A stretch of 50,389 nucleotides of DNA, from the NCBI GenBank assembly GCA_009026175.1, contig WBTZ01000016.1:1-50389 (forward strand), written 5' to 3'. The stretch comes from Zoogloea sp. GTDB lineage: Bacteria; Pseudomonadota; Gammaproteobacteria; Burkholderiales; Rhodocyclaceae. Below are positions 17,733 through 25,691 of the stretch, in pieces (position 1 is the stretch's first letter; each line of letters starts with the position of its first letter). The position numbers and the translations under genes are program-made. The notes beneath the pieces were generated by a model that worked only from the letters and a program-made list of their open reading frames with translations, had not been told where the DNA came from and did no database searches.

Positions 17733-18032
17733 ATGCGATCAATCCTGCTCGGACTGCTGGCACTGGCCTTGACGAAAAGCGTCGTGGCTACTGAGCCGCC
17801 CACCCTGGAGCCTGCTTCCAGGACTTCCCCTTATGCGTCTTCCTTGTCCGATTATCGTGCCTGGTCGGACGCCCCCGTTGGCGGGTGGCGAGCGGCCAAT
17901 GAAGGAGTCCTGCGTACAGGCGGCACGCATGCAGGCCATGCGGCACCTGCCAATACCGATGGGGCTTTGCAGAAGGAGAGCGGAGTGACGCCGCCGCCTT
18001 CAGCGCCAGCCCATACCGGCCATCACCATTAG
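17733..18032 (+). CDS. Small exported protein with His-rich C terminus
   Basis: 99 residues from the ATG at 17733, preceded by GGAG; an upstream in-frame start would bury the signal peptide. The signal peptide is MRSILLGLLALALTKSVVA. The mature chain has SDYRAWSDAPVGGWRAANEGV, a sequence I associate with small proteins ahead of TolC-like genes in copper clusters, and ends HTGHHH. It probably handles periplasmic copper. It is the first gene after copper promoter site 1 and lies 9 bp before the TolC-like gene. No named family is claimed. Confidence 0.72.
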   Translation: MRSILLGLLALALTKSVVATEPPTLEPASRTSPYASSLSDYRAWSDAPVGGWRAANEGVLRTGGTHAGHAAPANTDGALQKESGVTPPPSAPAHTGHHH

Positions 18033-18041
18033 GAATTCGTC

Positions 18042-19484
18042 ATGCGCTCAACCCTATCCGCACGACACTTTGGCTCCACCAAGACGCTGAACGCCCTGGT
18101 GCTTGGAACGCTGGTTCTGAGCGGCTGTGCCAGCTTCTCCCCGGACGGAGGCTTCGACACCGTCCGGGAAACGACCCGCGCCCGTATTGGTGCCGATGCC
18201 CAATGGGTCAGGAGCGACGAGGCCCGCAAGGAGATCGATACACGTGTGATCGAGCTGCTGGCCAAGCCCCTGGCCGCTGAGGATGCTGTCCAGGTCGCCA
18301 TTTACAACAACCGGGGACTCCGCGCCGCATTCTACGATCTTGGGATCAGCGAAGCCGAGATGGTCCAGGCCGGGCGCCTGCCGAACCCCCATTTTTCGAT
18401 GCTTCGTACCAGCCGCGCCGAGAATGGGGTACGCGAATTCAAGATCGAACAGGTGCTGACCTTCAACCTGTTCGCGCTGATCACCATGCCGCTTGCCGTG
18501 GAGGTCGAGAAACGCAACTTCGCCCAGACCCAGCGCATGACGGCACTGGAGGTGGCGAGGCTGGCCTCCGAGACGCGCAAGGCCTACTTTGGAACCATCG
18601 CGGCCGAAGAGTCGGTCCGTTACCTCCGAAAAGTAAAGCAGGCGGCGGAAGCCGGCGCTGGCCTGGCCCGCAAGATGGCGGAAGTCGGTAACTTCAACCG
18701 GCTTCAGCAGGCGCGCGAGCAAGGCTTTTATGCCTCCGCGGTCCTCGATCTGGCTCGGGCCGAGCAAGCCAGCATTGCGGCGCGGGAGCGGCTGACCAAG
18801 CTGCTGGGCTTGCCATCACCCCAGGCGATTCGGCTCCCTGAGCGCCTGCCCGATCTGCCCAAGTTGCCCGACGAGCTGCCGGCAGTCGAGCAAACGGCAC
18901 TGGATCAGCGCCTCGATCTCCAGGCGGTCCGTCTCGAAACCGAGGCGCTGGCCAAGAACCTTGGCCTCACCCAGGCCACGCGCTTCATCAACGTGCTGGA
19001 GTTCGGGCCGGCGCGTGTCCTGGAGGGAACGCGGGATAGCGGCTACAAACGCGGCTACGAAGTGAGTTTCGAACTCCCGATCTTCGACTTTGGCGGCAGC
19101 AAGGTTGCCAAGGCGGAAGCCATCTATGGCCAGGCCGTTGAACGTGCGGCCGAAGCAGCCATCAACGCCCGTTCGGAAGTCCGCGAAGCCTACTCGGCGT
19201 ATCGCAACAGCTTCGACATTGCAAAGCACTACCGGGACGAAATCGTGCCGCTCAACAAGCGGATCGCCGAAGAGAACCTGCTGCGCTACAACGGCATGCT
19301 GATCGGGGTCTTCGAGCTGCTTGCCGACGCCCGCTCCCAGATCACCAGTGTGAACAGCTACATCGAGTCCCTGCGTGACTACTGGATTGCCCAGAGTGAT
19401 CTACAAATGGCCCTGATCGGCAAGCCCTCCCTGGCCGCCGCCTCACGTACCGCTCCGGCCAGCACCGGCCGTCCGGATCACTGA
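18042..19484 (+). CDS. TolC-family outer-membrane lipoprotein
   Basis: 480 residues with a lipobox ending at Cys29 (LVLSGC). The OEP/TolC helical domain is evident from VQVAIYNNRGLRAAFYDLGI, repeated coiled helices and the second-half strand YEVSFELPIFDFGGSK. It lacks an adjacent pump of its own: it sits between a small His protein and a multicopper oxidase, while cusBA lie 5 kb downstream with a second TolC-like gene at 22785. It may act in copper export or in delivery of the oxidase pathway. Confidence 0.82.
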   Translation: MRSTLSARHFGSTKTLNALVLGTLVLSGCASFSPDGGFDTVRETTRARIGADAQWVRSDEARKEIDTRVIELLAKPLAAEDAVQVAIYNNRGLRAAFYDLGISEAEMVQAGRLPNPHFSMLRTSRAENGVREFKIEQVLTFNLFALITMPLAVEVEKRNFAQTQRMTALEVARLASETRKAYFGTIAAEESVRYLRKVKQAAEAGAGLARKMAEVGNFNRLQQAREQGFYASAVLDLARAEQASIAARERLTKLLGLPSPQAIRLPERLPDLPKLPDELPAVEQTALDQRLDLQAVRLETEALAKNLGLTQATRFINVLEFGPARVLEGTRDSGYKRGYEVSFELPIFDFGGSKVAKAEAIYGQAVERAAEAAINARSEVREAYSAYRNSFDIAKHYRDEIVPLNKRIAEENLLRYNGMLIGVFELLADARSQITSVNSYIESLRDYWIAQSDLQMALIGKPSLAAASRTAPASTGRPDH

Positions 19485-19500
19485 ACCGAAAGGACACCCG

Positions 19501-20922
19501 ATGACATCCCGTCGCGCATTCATCCAAAGCCTGGGCCTGACCGGTGGCGCCGTGGCCGCGGCCTCGGTCAGTTCCGTCGCCATGGCCGCACTTCCTGAAC
19601 TCATCCTGAAGGAGGACCCGAACACGGCGCCTCCGCATCTCCCGCGAGGCGTCACCGGCGCCGGTCGGCCTTATAACCCGGTGGTCACCCTCAACGGCTG
19701 GACCCTGCCGTGGCGCATGAACAAGGGCGTCAAGGAGTTTCACCTTGTGGCCGAGCCGGTTGTGCGGGAGATCGCTCCCGGCATGAATGCCCACCTGTGG
19801 GGTTACAACGGACAAAGCCCCGGCCCGACGATCGAAGTGGTCGAAGGCGACCGGGTCCGCATCTTTGTCACCAACCGCCTGCCCGAGCACACGACCATTC
19901 ATTGGCACGGGCAACGCCTGCCCAGCGGAATGGATGGTGTCGGTGGACTCAACCAACCTCAGATTCCCCCCGGCAAGACCTTCGTCTACGAGTTCGTGGC
20001 ACGCCGGCCAGGCACCTTCATGTATCACCCCCATGCCGACGAGATGACCCAGATGGCGATGGGCATGATGGGCTTCTGGGTCACCCATCCGAAGGACCGG
20101 CACCCCCTCATCGACGAGGTGGACCGGGATTTCTGCTTCCTCCTGAACGCCTATGACATCGATCCCGGCAGCTACACACCGAAGGTGAACACGATGCTCG
20201 ACTTCAACCTGTGGACCTTCAACAGTCGGGCATTTCCGGGCATCGACTCCCTCAATGTGCGCCAGAACGACCGGGTACGTATCCGAGTCGGCAACCTGAC
20301 GATGACGAATCATCCGATTCACCTGCATGGCCACGAATTCACGGTCACTGGCACCGACGGAGGCCCGACACCGAAGGGGTCGCGCTGGCCGGAAGTGACG
20401 ACCGACATCGCCGTCGGGCAGATGCGCCAAATTGAGTTCATCGCCAACGAAGCGGGTGACTGGGCTTTCCATTGCCACAAGAGCCACCACACGATGAATG
20501 CGATGGGCCATGACGTGCCGACAATGATCGGGGTTGATCACCGGGAAGCCGCCAAGCAGATCACCGATCTCATTCCCGACTACATGGTGATGGGAGAGCG
20601 TGGCATGGCCGATATGGGTGAAATGGAGATGCCGCTGCCGGACAACACCCTTCCGATGATGACAGGCCAAGGCCCCTATGGCGCGGTGGAGATGGGGGGC
20701 ATGTTCACCGTACTGAAGGTGCGTGCCGAGCAGAAGGTCGGCGATTACTCCGACCCTGGTTGGTACAAGCAGCCTCCCGGCACCCGTGCCTATGAATGGA
20801 CCGGGCCCGCCGCTGAGCCGCCGCGCGCAAAAACCCAGGGGGGGCAATCCATGCCGGCGAAGGGCAAGCCCGCCGCAACCGACGTGCAGGTCCGAAAGCC
20901 CGGCCCGCACTCCGGTCACTGA
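19501..20922 (+). CDS. Multicopper oxidase (copper resistance, CopA/CueO-like)
   Basis: 473 residues. The start SRRAFIQSLGLTGGAVAA is a probable Tat signal, which fits export of a folded cuproenzyme. Copper ligands are visible as HWHG (134-137), YHPHAD (175-180), HPIHLHGHEF (271-280) and HCHKSHHTM (324-332, including the type 1 Cys). Methionine clusters (MGMMG, RGMADMGEMEMP) could bind Cu(I). The tail ends GPHSGH. It likely oxidises periplasmic Cu(I) to less toxic Cu(II). It is encoded 16 bp after the TolC-like gene. I avoid a gene name because copA is also used for the ATPase. Confidence 0.9.
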   Translation: MTSRRAFIQSLGLTGGAVAAASVSSVAMAALPELILKEDPNTAPPHLPRGVTGAGRPYNPVVTLNGWTLPWRMNKGVKEFHLVAEPVVREIAPGMNAHLWGYNGQSPGPTIEVVEGDRVRIFVTNRLPEHTTIHWHGQRLPSGMDGVGGLNQPQIPPGKTFVYEFVARRPGTFMYHPHADEMTQMAMGMMGFWVTHPKDRHPLIDEVDRDFCFLLNAYDIDPGSYTPKVNTMLDFNLWTFNSRAFPGIDSLNVRQNDRVRIRVGNLTMTNHPIHLHGHEFTVTGTDGGPTPKGSRWPEVTTDIAVGQMRQIEFIANEAGDWAFHCHKSHHTMNAMGHDVPTMIGVDHREAAKQITDLIPDYMVMGERGMADMGEMEMPLPDNTLPMMTGQGPYGAVEMGGMFTVLKVRAEQKVGDYSDPGWYKQPPGTRAYEWTGPAAEPPRAKTQGGQSMPAKGKPAATDVQVRKPGPHSGH

Positions 20923-20959
20923 GTTCCACTCACGATAACAAGCACCGAGGAACCCCATC

Positions 20960-21616
20960 ATGAACAAGACTCTGATCACCCTGGCGGTTCTGGCTGCCGT
21001 GGGTGCGGCTTCAGGGGCCGTCCTTCTTTACTCCGGCGCCATCAACGTCGCTGCCGACGAGCCCCATCACCCGCTGACCTATCGTTTGCTCGAATTCGCG
21101 CGTGAGCGCTCCATCGCAGTTCGGGCAAGTGAGATCAAGCCGCCTGTTGATCTGACGAATCCGGAACGGGTCCGCCGGGGCTCGGGTAACTACGACGCGA
21201 TGTGTGTGGGATGTCACTTGTCTCCGGAAGCAGAGGACTCGGAGATCCGGAAAGGGCTCTATCCGACACCCCCAAAGCTGACCGTCAAGCCCGAAGCTGC
21301 GCTCGATCCCCAATTCGCCCAGGCCCGTCAGTTCTGGATCATCAAGCACGGCATCAAGGCTTCAGGCATGCCCGCCTGGTCGAACGGCGGGATGGAGGAT
21401 GAAGCGATCTGGGATCTGGTCGCCTTCCTCCAGAGGCTGCCCGGGCTGACTGCGACCGACTATACGGCGCTTGTGGCATCCAGCGAGGGGCACAGTCACG
21501 GTGGGCTTGAGGCCCATGACGCTCATGGCGACCCTGCAAAGGATGAGCCCGTCTCTCCCGTAGCCGTGGAGAAAAAGGGGCACACCCATCCGCCCGGGTT
21601 CAAGCACACGCACTAG
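20960..21616 (+). CDS. Monohaem c-type cytochrome with His-rich tail
   Basis: 218 residues. It has an N-terminal signal or anchor, one haem site CVGCH (82-86), and a probable Met ligand in IKASGMPAW. The C-terminal third is His-rich (EGHSHGGLEAHDAHGD) and ends HTHPPGFKHTH. Directly downstream of the multicopper oxidase, it could be an electron acceptor or donor for that enzyme or a copper-binding electron shuttle; this pairing is inference. Confidence 0.85.
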   Translation: MNKTLITLAVLAAVGAASGAVLLYSGAINVAADEPHHPLTYRLLEFARERSIAVRASEIKPPVDLTNPERVRRGSGNYDAMCVGCHLSPEAEDSEIRKGLYPTPPKLTVKPEAALDPQFAQARQFWIIKHGIKASGMPAWSNGGMEDEAIWDLVAFLQRLPGLTATDYTALVASSEGHSHGGLEAHDAHGDPAKDEPVSPVAVEKKGHTHPPGFKHTH

Positions 21617-21639
21617 GGCTTCAGCGCCTCCGCTTGAAG

Positions 21640-21699
21640 ATTACAGAAAAGTAATTTTCAGGACAGCTTCTCGTCGGTGTGCGCTTGCCAGAATGAGCC
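21640..21699 (+). promoter_or_regulatory. Three-part copper promoter, site 2
   Basis: ATTACAGAAAAGTAATT (21640-21656) differs from the classic cop box at two positions. After AAGTAAT come 17 bp, GTCGG (21673-21677), 11 bp and CAGAATGAGCC (21689-21699). It lies 25 bp upstream of the DUF411 gene. Confidence 0.75.
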
Positions 21700-21723
21700 A
21701 TCCCAATCACCAAAGGAATCGTC

Positions 21724-22155
21724 ATGAAACTGCAGACGCTGATCTTGTCGTCCGTGCTGGGCCTGATGGCAGGCACCGCCCTGGCTGGGGCCTCGGTCGA
21801 TGTGTACAAGAGCCCGTATTGCGGTTGCTGCGGGAAGTGGGTGGAGCACATGCGTGCCCAGGGCTTCGACGTGAAGACGCATGACGTGGAAGACGTTCCG
21901 GGGCAGCGCAAGAAGCTCGGCATGCCCGACGCCTACGGGTCGTGCCACACGGCCAAGGTCGGCAACTACCTCATCGAGGGGCATGTCCCGGCGGCGGATG
22001 TCCAGCGCCTGCTGAAAGAGAAGCCCAAGGCCGTTGGCTTGGCCGTTCCCTCCATGCCGCCGGGCTCCCCCGGCATGGAGAGCGCCAAACCAATGCCCTA
22101 CGAAACGCTGCTCGTCAAAGCCGATGGTTCGACCAGCGTGTTTGCCCGTCACTGA
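21724..22155 (+). CDS. DUF411 metal-binding protein
   Basis: 143 residues with a signal peptide (to about 21). The DUF411 hallmarks are SPYCGCCGKWVEHMRAQGF, YGSCHTAKVGNYLIEGHVPA and LAVPSMPPGSPGME. Family members occur in copper and other metal clusters and are thought to bind copper through the Cys and His residues; the mechanism is not established. It has its own copper promoter (site 2) and precedes the CusF-like gene by 30 bp. Confidence 0.88.
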   Translation: MKLQTLILSSVLGLMAGTALAGASVDVYKSPYCGCCGKWVEHMRAQGFDVKTHDVEDVPGQRKKLGMPDAYGSCHTAKVGNYLIEGHVPAADVQRLLKEKPKAVGLAVPSMPPGSPGMESAKPMPYETLLVKADGSTSVFARH

Positions 22156-22185
22156 TATCCGATACCTCTCATGAAGGAAATCCCC

Positions 22186-22524
22186 ATGAAAACTCCGTTC
22201 ATCGTCCTGGCCACTGTACTAGGCACTGTATTTTCCATTCCTGCCATCGCTGCCGACGAGCATGCGGATCACACCGCCATGCACGGTGAAAAAAGCGGCG
22301 TTTCCGCCCAGATGACCGATGGCCTCGTCAAGAAGGTGGACAAGTCTGCCAGCAAGCTCACCTTGTCCCATGGCCCGCTGCCCAACGGCATGCCGGCAAT
22401 GACCATGGTGTTTCGCGTCAAGGATCCGGCCTGGCTGGATCAGGTGAAGGCCGGCGACAAGATCCGCTTCATGGCGGACCAGATCAACGGTGCGATGACC
22501 GTAGTGCATCTGGAACGCAACTAA
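22186..22524 (+). CDS. cusF: CusF-like periplasmic copper chaperone
   Basis: 112 residues from the ATG at 22186 (AAGGA upstream). A signal peptide is followed by a His-containing linker (DEHADHTAMH) and a CusF barrel. The metal site HGPLPNGMPAMTM keeps both Met ligands, but Met replaces the conserved Trp of E. coli CusF (WPEMTM) that caps Cu(I). It should deliver Cu(I)/Ag(I) to CusCBA encoded just downstream. A second CusF-like domain is fused to CusB in this window. Confidence 0.88.
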   Translation: MKTPFIVLATVLGTVFSIPAIAADEHADHTAMHGEKSGVSAQMTDGLVKKVDKSASKLTLSHGPLPNGMPAMTMVFRVKDPAWLDQVKAGDKIRFMADQINGAMTVVHLERN

Positions 22525-22539
22525 GTTGTTCGTGTTGCC

Positions 22540-22725
22540 GTGCATCGAGTCGACATATCGCTTCTCAATCATGAGCAACTCACCGCAGTGCTCATGATTG
22601 GCGGTGCTGCCGGCCTTGTGCTGGCCGTGCTCGGTTTCTGGCTTCTCAGGAGGCGGCTCGGCTCAAAGTCGACGAGAGTCGCCAAGGTGCAGTCGCGTGA
22701 GCGCAAGGGGCGACGTAAGAAGTGA
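22540..22725 (+). CDS. Small single-span membrane protein
   Basis: 61 residues from a GTG start with no clear Shine-Dalgarno. One strong membrane helix (TAVLMIGGAAGLVLAVLGFW) is followed by a very basic tail (RRRLGSK...RERKGRRKK). It sits between the cusF and cusC genes with no large gaps, so it may be a small accessory protein of the efflux system, but the start is uncertain and expression is unproven. Confidence 0.45.
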   Translation: MHRVDISLLNHEQLTAVLMIGGAAGLVLAVLGFWLLRRRLGSKSTRVAKVQSRERKGRRKK

Positions 22726-22784
22726 CGGCTTGCTGGCAAAGTGACTTCGCTTGCCAGAGTCCGACAATATTCAGGGAGTCATCA

Positions 22785-24062
22785 ATGAAGATGCGTACGA
22801 AACCGCGCGCAAGTTGGTTGTACGCCGTGGTGCTGGGGGCATTCAGCCTGGCTGCGCAGGCACAGGACGCCTCGCTTGGCGCCAATGTCGAATCGCTATT
22901 GGACTTCGCCCGCAGCCGCAATCCTGAATACGCCTCGATGCGTTTCGAGGCTGAAGCCGCCGCAGAGCGAGTCACACCGGCCGGCGCCTTGCCGGACCCG
23001 AAGTTTCGAACCGAATTGCGTGACATCACCCGGATGGGTGAGCAAAACCCGACGCTGGCGCCGGCCCGGGTCGGCAGCACGCGCTACCTGCTGATGCAGG
23101 ACGTGCCCTGGCTCGGGAAGCGGGATCTCAAGCGGGAAATCGCCGAACTCGATGCGCGCGGCGCAGAGGGTCGTGCCAGCGGCACCTGGGCAGAACTGGC
23201 GGCCCGGATCAAGACCGCCTATTCCCAGCTCCAGTACGTCCATCGCAATGAACAGCTGACCCGCGAGATCCTCGACCTGATGACGCGCCTGGAGAAGATC
23301 GCCCAGGTGCGCTACGCAGGTGGCTTGGCGGCTCAGCAGGACGTGATTCGGGCACAGGTGGAGCAGACCGGCATGAAGAGCGAGCTGGTCGCCCTCGAGA
23401 ATGAACGCCGGCAGCTCCAGGCAAGGCTGAATGCCCTCCTCGCCAGGCCCAGCGCTGCTCCCCTTGCAGCGCCGGAGCGCCTGAGAACGCTCCCAGCGCC
23501 GGCCCAGCTCGACCCGCTGGCCCTTGAGGAGCGTGTGCGGGCAAAGAACCCGCAGCTATTTGCTGACGAGGCCCGCATCCGTTCGGCCGAAAAGAATCGC
23601 GAACTGACTTACAAGAACCGCTATCCGGACTTCACGTTGGGCGTCTCGCCAATCCAGTACCAGGGTTCCGTGAAGGAATGGGAGCTGATGGTCGAACTGA
23701 ACCTGCCCCTGCAGCAGGGCTCCCGCCGTGCCCAGGAACGGGAGTCGGAAGCCATGTTGTCGGCCGCCCAAGCCCGTCGCGACGCTACCGCCAACCAGGT
23801 TTTGGGTGAACTGGCCGAGAACCTGTCCGGCTTCGACGCCGCCCGGCGCACCGAAGCCCTTGCCGCAACCAGCTTGTTGCCGCAATCCGAACTGACTTTC
23901 AAGGCGGCCTTGGCCGGCTACGAAACCGGCAAAGTGGATTTCGCCACCTTGCTCGACGCCCAGCGGCAGATCCGTCAGGCCCGTCAAAACCGTATCAAGG
24001 CCCAAGCCGATGCGCAGATGCGCCTTGCAGAAATCGAACGAATCCTCGGAGAAGATCTATGA
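22785..24062 (+). CDS. cusC: CusC-like outer-membrane factor (TolC family)
   Basis: 425 residues from the ATG at 22785, which has AGGGAG upstream. A signal peptide ends near LAAQAQ; there is no lipobox. OEP motifs are visible (YLLMQDVPWLGKRDLKREIAEL, helical repeats, VELNLPLQQGSRRAQE). It overlaps cusB by 4 bp (ATGA), so the three pump genes are coupled. It should form the outer-membrane duct of the Cu/Ag pump. Confidence 0.88.
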   Translation: MKMRTKPRASWLYAVVLGAFSLAAQAQDASLGANVESLLDFARSRNPEYASMRFEAEAAAERVTPAGALPDPKFRTELRDITRMGEQNPTLAPARVGSTRYLLMQDVPWLGKRDLKREIAELDARGAEGRASGTWAELAARIKTAYSQLQYVHRNEQLTREILDLMTRLEKIAQVRYAGGLAAQQDVIRAQVEQTGMKSELVALENERRQLQARLNALLARPSAAPLAAPERLRTLPAPAQLDPLALEERVRAKNPQLFADEARIRSAEKNRELTYKNRYPDFTLGVSPIQYQGSVKEWELMVELNLPLQQGSRRAQERESEAMLSAAQARRDATANQVLGELAENLSGFDAARRTEALAATSLLPQSELTFKAALAGYETGKVDFATLLDAQRQIRQARQNRIKAQADAQMRLAEIERILGEDL

Positions 24063-25678
24063 AAACAGGCGCAGGTATTGCGATCGGCCTCTCGGTCGCC
24101 CTGGCGGCCGGTGGTGGCTACTGGCTGGGCCAGCGGCCGGCAGCAAGTCATGAACCTGCGGCCAGTCAGGTTGCTGCCCCTTCGGCAGAAGGCACGAAGA
24201 AGAAACGCAAGCTGCTGTACTACCGCAACCCGATGGGGCTGCCGGACACCTCGCCGACCCCCAAGAAGGACCCGATGGGGATGGACTACATTCCGGTCTA
24301 TGAAGGCGAGGCCGACGAGACGCCCGCAACTGCCAGATGGATCAAGATCAGCACCGAGAAAGTGCAGAAGCTCGGTGTGCGTACCGAGGCAGCGGAACTG
24401 CGCGCCCTCGACAAACTGGTGCGCGCTGCCGGTCGGATCGAAATCGATGAGCGGCGCAGCTTTGCCATCTCCCCGAAGTTCGAAGGTTACGTGGAACGCC
24501 TGCACGTGAACGTCACCGGCCAGCCGGTCGCCAAGGGCCAGCCGCTGTTCGAGGTATACAGCCCGGAACTGGTCTCCGCCCAACGTGAGTACGCCATTGC
24601 CGCCCAGGGTGTCGAAGCCTTGAAGGATGCTGGCAGCGAAGCCCGGAGCGGCATGCAGCAACTGGCCGAATCGAGTTTGCTGCGTCTCAGGAACTGGGAC
24701 ATCTCCGAGGAGCAGATCCGTGCGTTGGCAAAATCCGGTGCATCCAAGCGCACGCTGACCTTCCGTTCCCCGGTTTCCGGCGTCATCACTGAAAAGAAAG
24801 CGCTGCAGGGGATGCGCTTCATGCCGGGCGACACCCTGTACCAGGTAGCCGACCTGTCGTCGGTATGGGTTGTCGCCGACGTGTTCGAACAGGACATCGC
24901 TCAGGTGCGTACGGGGGCCGTGGCGAAGGTGCGCATCAATGCCTACCCGGACAAGGTCTTCGAGGGCCGCGTGACCTATGTTTATCCGACCCTCAATGCA
25001 GAAACGCGGACGGTGCCGGTTCGGGTTGAACTGGCCAATCCCGGCCAGCTCCTGAAGCCCGCGATGTTTGCGCAGGTAGAGGTGCCGGTAGGAGGCAAGG
25101 GACAGGTCGTGACCGTGCCGAATTCGGCAGTCATCGACAGCGGCACCCGCCAGATCGTCCTCATCGCGCACGGCGAAGGGCGCTTCGAGCCGCGGGACGT
25201 GAAGCTGGGTGGGCGTAGCGAGAACCATATCGAAGTGATGGATGGCGTTAAGGCCGGCGAAAAGGTCGTCGTTGCCGCCAACTTCCTGATCGATGCGGAA
25301 AGCAACCTGAAAGCCGCGGTCGGCGGCTTTGGGCATTCGGGCCATGGCGGCGCACCGAAGCCCGGCAAGGACAGCGAGAAGCCTGCGCCGACGCCCCAGG
25401 CGGCTGGACACCGGGCCGAAGGGACGGTGGACAGTGTCGATGCCAAGGACGGGACGGTCAGCCTGAATCACGGCCCTGTCGCCAGCCTCAAGTGGCCGGC
25501 GATGACCATGGAGTTCAAGGTGGCCAATCCGTCACTGCTGCAGGCCTTGAAGCCGGGCCTCAAGGTGGAGGTCGAGTTCGTCGAGCGCCAGCCCGGCGAA
25601 TGGGTGATCACCTCGGCGGCCCCCGCCGGCAAAGCAGCCACGTCGGCGCCGGCGGCCAATCCTCACGCAGGCCACTGA
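24059..25678 (+). CDS. cusB: CusB periplasmic adaptor with fused C-terminal CusF domain
   Basis: 539 residues, longer than E. coli CusB (about 407). Order of parts: signal/anchor; heavy-metal-binding segment YYRNPMGLPDTSPTPKKDP and MGMDYIPVY (about 54-80); coiled coil and barrel-sandwich (FRSPVSGVITEKKALQGM); beta-barrel; then a flexible His/Pro linker and a CusF domain (about residues 455-525) with LNHGPVASLKWPAMTMEF, retaining Trp and both Met ligands. The end is ANPHAGH. It links CusC and CusA and probably passes Cu(I) to the pump itself. Confidence 0.92.
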   Translation: MKTGAGIAIGLSVALAAGGGYWLGQRPAASHEPAASQVAAPSAEGTKKKRKLLYYRNPMGLPDTSPTPKKDPMGMDYIPVYEGEADETPATARWIKISTEKVQKLGVRTEAAELRALDKLVRAAGRIEIDERRSFAISPKFEGYVERLHVNVTGQPVAKGQPLFEVYSPELVSAQREYAIAAQGVEALKDAGSEARSGMQQLAESSLLRLRNWDISEEQIRALAKSGASKRTLTFRSPVSGVITEKKALQGMRFMPGDTLYQVADLSSVWVVADVFEQDIAQVRTGAVAKVRINAYPDKVFEGRVTYVYPTLNAETRTVPVRVELANPGQLLKPAMFAQVEVPVGGKGQVVTVPNSAVIDSGTRQIVLIAHGEGRFEPRDVKLGGRSENHIEVMDGVKAGEKVVVAANFLIDAESNLKAAVGGFGHSGHGGAPKPGKDSEKPAPTPQAAGHRAEGTVDSVDAKDGTVSLNHGPVASLKWPAMTMEFKVANPSLLQALKPGLKVEVEFVERQPGEWVITSAAPAGKAATSAPAANPHAGH

Positions 25679-25691
25679 GACAGGATCCATC

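Noticed and set aside
19342-20979. A 545-codon minus-strand open frame opposite the multicopper oxidase
   Set aside because: The plus strand encodes an oxidase with all copper motifs; the antisense frame has His/Arg-rich low-information sequence and no family match.
23984-25471. A 495-codon minus-strand open frame opposite cusB
   Set aside because: Antisense shadow of a well supported gene.
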